Source of the DNA: Pseudomonadota bacterium
GTDB lineage: Bacteria; Pseudomonadota; Alphaproteobacteria; Reyranellales; Reyranellaceae
DNA: 37,343 nucleotides
NCBI GenBank assembly: GCA_020160955.1
Contig: JAIUOX010000045.1
Span: 1-37,343, forward strand
Reading direction: 5' to 3'
Position numbers and translations under genes: made by a program. The first letter of the stretch is position 1, and each line of letters opens with the position of its first letter. Below the pieces are notes generated by a model, which was not told the DNA's origin, made no database searches, and saw nothing but the letters and a program-made list of their open reading frames with translations. Positions 34,210 to 37,343 of the stretch are shown piece after piece.

Positions 34210-34971
34210 ATGCTCTGGATTCCCCCTCCCGTCCTGTTCGCCATCCTCGTCGTCGGCGCCTACGTCTCGTCCGACCTCGGCTACCGCCTCGGCCGCCGGG
34301 TCGGGCCGCGCGACGAGGCCTTCGACCACCAGCTGGGGATCGTGCGCGGCGCGACCTTCGCGATGGTCGCCTTCCTGATCGGCTTCGCCTTCTCGGGCGC
34401 CGCCTCGCGCTACGTCGAGCGGCTCGACATCATCGTCAAGGAAGCCAACGCGCTGGGCACCGCCTGGCTGCGCGCCGACACCCTGCCCGAGCCGTCACGC
34501 GGCCAGCTCAGGGGCGCACTGCGCGACTACGCCGCCGACCGCGTCGAGGCACTGCGCCAGAGCGACGTCGAGCCCGTCGTGGCGCACATCGCCAGGGCCA
34601 ACACGTTCCATGCCCGCATCTGGAAGGCCGGGATCGACGGCACGGCCGGCAACCCGGCGCTGGCGCTGCTGGTGCTGCCGGCGCTGAACGAGGTCATCGA
34701 CCTGCACACCACCCACCTGTCGGCCTCCAAGCGGCACCTGCCGGTCGCCATCCTGGTCGGCGTGCTGATCACCGCCGGCCTGAGCCTCGGCCTGGCGGCG
34801 TTCGGGCATGGCCAGATCGGCCGGCGCTTCGCCTGGCTCGACCTGCTGTACGGCGTCGTGCTGGCCGCCGCGCTGTGGATGACGATCGACCTCGACTACC
34901 CGCGCTACGGCCTGATCCGCGCCTCGATCGACCCGCTGATCGAGACGCTGGGCGGGATGCGCGGCCTCTAG
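34210..34971 (+). CDS. DUF4239-like (bestrophin-like) membrane protein
   Basis: 253 residues with four hydrophobic segments: about 5-22, 46-66, 178-198 and 208-228. Between the second and third lies a helical soluble stretch with RLDIIVKEANALGTAWLRADTLPEPSRGQLRGALRDYA. This N-terminal GYRLGRRVG/ATFAMVAFLIGFAFSGA plus KEANALGTAWLRA pattern is that of DUF4239 proteins. Function unknown. Start ATG at 34210, 20 bases after the amidohydrolase stop; the ribosome site is weak. Its stop overlaps the convergent urtE stop by 4 bases. Confidence 0.75.
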   Translation: MLWIPPPVLFAILVVGAYVSSDLGYRLGRRVGPRDEAFDHQLGIVRGATFAMVAFLIGFAFSGAASRYVERLDIIVKEANALGTAWLRADTLPEPSRGQLRGALRDYAADRVEALRQSDVEPVVAHIARANTFHARIWKAGIDGTAGNPALALLVLPALNEVIDLHTTHLSASKRHLPVAILVGVLITAGLSLGLAAFGHGQIGRRFAWLDLLYGVVLAAALWMTIDLDYPRYGLIRASIDPLIETLGGMRGL

Positions 34972-35663
34972 ACCGTCATGTGGCGGCGCACCGCCTCGGT
35001 GTCGAAGGTCTCGCGCGTTCCCGACATCACGATCTCGCCGCGGTCCATCACCGCGAAGTCGTCGGCCAGCTCGTGCGCGAAGTCGAGGTACTGCTCGACC
35101 AGCAGGATCGCCATGTCGCCGCGCTGGCGCAGGAAGGTGATGGCGCGGCCGATGTCCTTGATGACCGACGGCTGGATGCCCTCGGTCGGCTCGTCGAGTA
35201 CCAGCAGGCGCGGCCGCATGGTCAGCGCGCGGCCGATCGCCAGCTGCTGCTGCTGGCCGCCCGACAGGTCGCCGCCGCGGCGGCGCAGCATCGACTGCAG
35301 CACCGGGAACAGCTCGAACACCTCGTCCGGCACCTTCTTCTGGTCGCGCTTCAGCGGCGCGTAGCCGGTCTCGAGGTTCTCCTTCACGGTCAGCAGCGGG
35401 AAGATCTCGCGGCCCTGCGGCACCAGCGCCACGCCGCGCCGCGCCCGCTCGTAGGGCGGCAGCTTCGAGACTTCCTGGCCGTCGACCGTGATCGAGCCCG
35501 AGGCGATCGGCTGGAGGCCGCAGATGGCGCGCAAGAGGCTGGTCTTGCCGACGCCGTTGCGGCCGAGCAGGCAGGTGACGCGGCCGATGCTGGCGCTCAG
35601 CGAGACCGAGCGCAGCGCCTGGGCGGCACCGTAGTAGAGATCGACGTTCTGCACCGACAGCAT
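34968..35663 (-). CDS. urtE: Urea ABC transporter ATP-binding subunit UrtE
   Basis: 231 residues. Walker A GRNGVGKTS, signature LSGGQQQQLAIGRAL, Walker B LLVLDEPTEGIQPSVI and a switch His replaced by the family-typical VEQYLDF. The sequence is LivF-like, and LYYGAAQALRSVSL, VPQGREIFPLLTVKENLETG and PSVIKDIGRAI fit UrtE. It energises urea import with UrtD on the cytoplasmic face. The ATG is 2 bases after the urtD stop. The LivF versus UrtE choice rests on the UrtD and UrtC neighbours. Confidence 0.9.
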   Translation of the reverse strand: MLSVQNVDLYYGAAQALRSVSLSASIGRVTCLLGRNGVGKTSLLRAICGLQPIASGSITVDGQEVSKLPPYERARRGVALVPQGREIFPLLTVKENLETGYAPLKRDQKKVPDEVFELFPVLQSMLRRRGGDLSGGQQQQLAIGRALTMRPRLLVLDEPTEGIQPSVIKDIGRAITFLRQRGDMAILLVEQYLDFAHELADDFAVMDRGEIVMSGTRETFDTEAVRRHMTV

Positions 35664-35665
35664 GG

Positions 35666-36427
35666 CTAGCGACCGAGATAGACTTCGACGACGCGCGGAT
35701 CGGCGCTGACCTGGTCGAGCGAGCCCTCGGCCAGCATCGAGCCCTCGTGCAGCACCGTGACCTTGACGCCGAGCGCGCGCACGAAGCTCATGTCGTGCTC
35801 GACCACGACGACCGAGTGCGTGCGGTTGATCTCGCGCAGCACGTGGGCGGTGGTCTCGGTCTCGACGTCGGTCATGCCGGCCACCGGTTCGTCGACCAGC
35901 AGCAGCTTGGGGTCCTGGGCGAGCAGCATGCCGATCTCCAGCCACTGCTTCTGGCCGTGGCTGAGCCGGGCGCCCAGCATGTGCTGCTGCCCTTCCAGCC
36001 GGATCACCGACAGGATCTCGTCCAGCCGGTCGTTCTCGGCCTTGGTCGGCTGCGCTCCCAGCAACTTGTACCAGGACCGCAGGCCGGCCAGCGCCAGCAG
36101 CAGGTTGTCGCGCACCGTGTGGTTCTCGAACACGGTCGGCTTCTGGAACTTGCGGCCGATGCCCAGCGTGGCGATCGACGCCTCGTCGAGCTTGGTCAGG
36201 TCGGCCTTGCCGTCGAACACGACCTCGCCCTCGTCGGGCCGGGTCTTGCCGGTGATGACGTCCATCATCGTCGTCTTGCCGGCGCCGTTGGGACCGATGA
36301 TGGCCCGCATCTCGCCCGGCTCGACCAGCAGCGACAGGTTGTTGAGCGCCTTGAAGCCGTCGAACGAGACCGTCACGCCGCTGAGATACAGCAGCGCCGA
36401 GGTGCTCCTCTGCTCGGTGATGCTCAT
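35666..36427 (-). CDS. urtD: Urea ABC transporter ATP-binding subunit UrtD
   Basis: 253 residues. LivG-like ATPase with Walker A GPNGAGKTT, Walker B LLLVDEPVAGMTDVET and switch VVEHDMSFVR. The signature LSHGQKQWLEIGMLLAQ, in place of the LSGGQQ of most transporters, is characteristic of UrtD. GRKFQKPTVFENHTVRDNL is also UrtD-like. It works as a heterodimer with UrtE under the UrtB/UrtC channel. Its ATG overlaps the urtC stop (ATGA). Confidence 0.94.
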   Translation of the reverse strand: MSITEQRSTSALLYLSGVTVSFDGFKALNNLSLLVEPGEMRAIIGPNGAGKTTMMDVITGKTRPDEGEVVFDGKADLTKLDEASIATLGIGRKFQKPTVFENHTVRDNLLLALAGLRSWYKLLGAQPTKAENDRLDEILSVIRLEGQQHMLGARLSHGQKQWLEIGMLLAQDPKLLLVDEPVAGMTDVETETTAHVLREINRTHSVVVVEHDMSFVRALGVKVTVLHEGSMLAEGSLDQVSADPRVVEVYLGR

Positions 36428-37343
36428 GCCGTGGCCCTCGCCTTGGCCGGCCCGGCCGGCGGCGCGGCGGGCGGCGGCGCGGCGCGGCGGGTACGCAACT
36501 GCGCCCACAGCCCGACCACGCCCTTGGGCAGGAACAGGGTGACGGCGATGAACAGCGCGCCCAGCGCGAACAGCCACAGCTCCGGAACCGCTCCGGTCAG
36601 GTAGCTCTTGGCGTAGTTGACGAGCAAGGCGCCGAGGATCGCGCCGTGCAGGGTGCCGCGGCCGCCGACCGCCACCCAGATGACGATCTCGATGGAGGTC
36701 GCGGGTGCGAATTCGCTGGGGTTGATGATGCCCACCTGCGGCACGTACAGGGCGCCGGCGATGCCGGCCATGACCGCGGAGACGACGAAGACGAACAGCT
36801 TGTAGTACTCGACGCTGTAGCCGAGGAAGCGGGTCCGGCTCTCGGCGTCGCGCACGGCCACGAGCACCTTGCCGAGCCTGGAGGTGACGATGAAGCGGCA
36901 CAGGAGGTAGCCCAGGAACAACGCCGTCGCCGAGGCGACGAACAGCGCCGCCCGGGTGGCGTCGGCCTGCAGGTTGAAGCCGAGGATATCCTTGAAATCG
37001 GTGAGCCCGTTGTTGCCGCCGAAGCCCATGTCGTTGCGGAAGAAGGCGAGCATCAGGGCGAAGGTCATCGCCTGGCTGATGATCGAGAGGTAGACGCCGG
37101 TCACCCGCGAGCGGAAGGCGAACCAGCCGAACAGGAACGCCAGCACGCCGGGCACCGCCATCACCATCAGCATGGCGAAGGCGAAGTTGTCGAAGCCCTG
37201 CCAGTACCAGGGCAGCTCCTTCCAGTTGAGGAAGACCATGAAGTCGGGAAGCTCGGGGTTGCCGTAGACGCCGCGCTCGCCGATCTGGCGCATGAGGTGC
37301 ATGCCCATGGCGTAGCCGCCGAGTGCGAAGAACGCGCCGTGGC
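36424..37343 (-). CDS. urtC: Urea ABC transporter permease UrtC (N-terminus beyond right edge)
   Basis: About 306 residues are present; the frame is open to the window edge. The first visible residues, GHGAFFALGGYAMGMHLMRQIG, are an internal UrtC/LivM stretch, so the ATG at 37308 is not the true start. Further landmarks: PDFMVFLNWKELPWYWQGF, GFGGNNGLTDFKDILGF, FIVTSRLGKVLVAVRDAESRTRFLGYSVEYYKLFVF, EFAPATSIEIVIWVAVGGRGTLHGAILGALLVNYAKS. The C-terminal Pro/Ala-rich tail (RRAAPPPAAPPAGP) is longer than usual. Membrane channel partner of UrtB; urtA and urtB are expected to the right, outside the window. Confidence 0.93.
   Translation of the reverse strand, partial: HGAFFALGGYAMGMHLMRQIGERGVYGNPELPDFMVFLNWKELPWYWQGFDNFAFAMLMVMAVPGVLAFLFGWFAFRSRVTGVYLSIISQAMTFALMLAFFRNDMGFGGNNGLTDFKDILGFNLQADATRAALFVASATALFLGYLLCRFIVTSRLGKVLVAVRDAESRTRFLGYSVEYYKLFVFVVSAVMAGIAGALYVPQVGIINPSEFAPATSIEIVIWVAVGGRGTLHGAILGALLVNYAKSYLTGAVPELWLFALGALFIAVTLFLPKGVVGLWAQLRTRRAAPPPAAPPAGPAKARATA

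Noticed and set aside
34972..35945. Frame extension upstream of urtE inside urtD
   Set aside because: Out-of-frame reading of urtD; UrtE family proteins start with MLSVQNVDLYYG at 35663.

Overview
The window is high-GC DNA packed with genes on both strands. It looks like the chromosome of a metabolically versatile soil or water alphaproteobacterium. Supporting signs are the short-Q-loop cytochrome bd operon, DUF983, Bug/TctC binding proteins, family III CoA-transferases, LLM and nitronate-type flavoenzymes and a Urt-type urea transporter. Something near Bradyrhizobium or Reyranella would fit, but no rRNA or other phylogenetic marker is present, so this is inference. No tRNA, rRNA, CRISPR array, insertion sequence or phage gene was seen. 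No stretch longer than about 150 bases lacks a gene.

Left part (1-18.2 kb). An M20 amidohydrolase cut by the left edge sits behind an alpha/beta hydrolase (minus strand). Divergent from them is a small MliC-like lipoprotein. Next is a minus-strand operon of a MocR-type regulator, cydA, cydB and a 33-residue CydX/DUF2474-like peptide, divergent from a DUF983 membrane protein. Then comes a translationally coupled minus-strand trio: hydantoinase B, a secreted protein of unknown function and an L-asparaginase. Divergent from it are a lone molybdenum hydroxylase large subunit and an overlapping FAD monooxygenase. A thiolase-like/DUF35 pair, a periplasmic metallo-beta-lactamase-fold hydrolase, an LLM-class flavin monooxygenase and a nitronate monooxygenase-like protein follow.

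Middle part (18.2-26 kb). A plus-strand gene train encodes a class III (glutathione/formaldehyde type) alcohol dehydrogenase, a metallo-beta-lactamase-fold hydrolase, an SDR, a carboxymuconolactone-decarboxylase-like protein and a second SDR. It ends in a 27-bp perfect hairpin terminator. Two tandem, duplicated family-5 ABC substrate-binding proteins follow with no permease or ATPase beside them. I read this as a possible import-and-oxidation module for one unknown compound or compound class, and it is the most interesting part of the window.

Right part (26-37.3 kb). Here lie adenine deaminase (minus), a Bug/TctC binding protein (plus), and a minus-strand group of Old Yellow Enzyme, CoA-transferase and FAD monooxygenase that may form an aromatic-acid module. 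A D-aminoacylase-like amidohydrolase and a DUF4239-like membrane protein (plus) follow. The window ends in the 3' part of a urea ABC transporter operon, urtC (partial), urtD and urtE, on the minus strand.

By eye, third codon positions become almost exclusively G/C from about 18.5 kb rightwards, compared with a more mixed left half.
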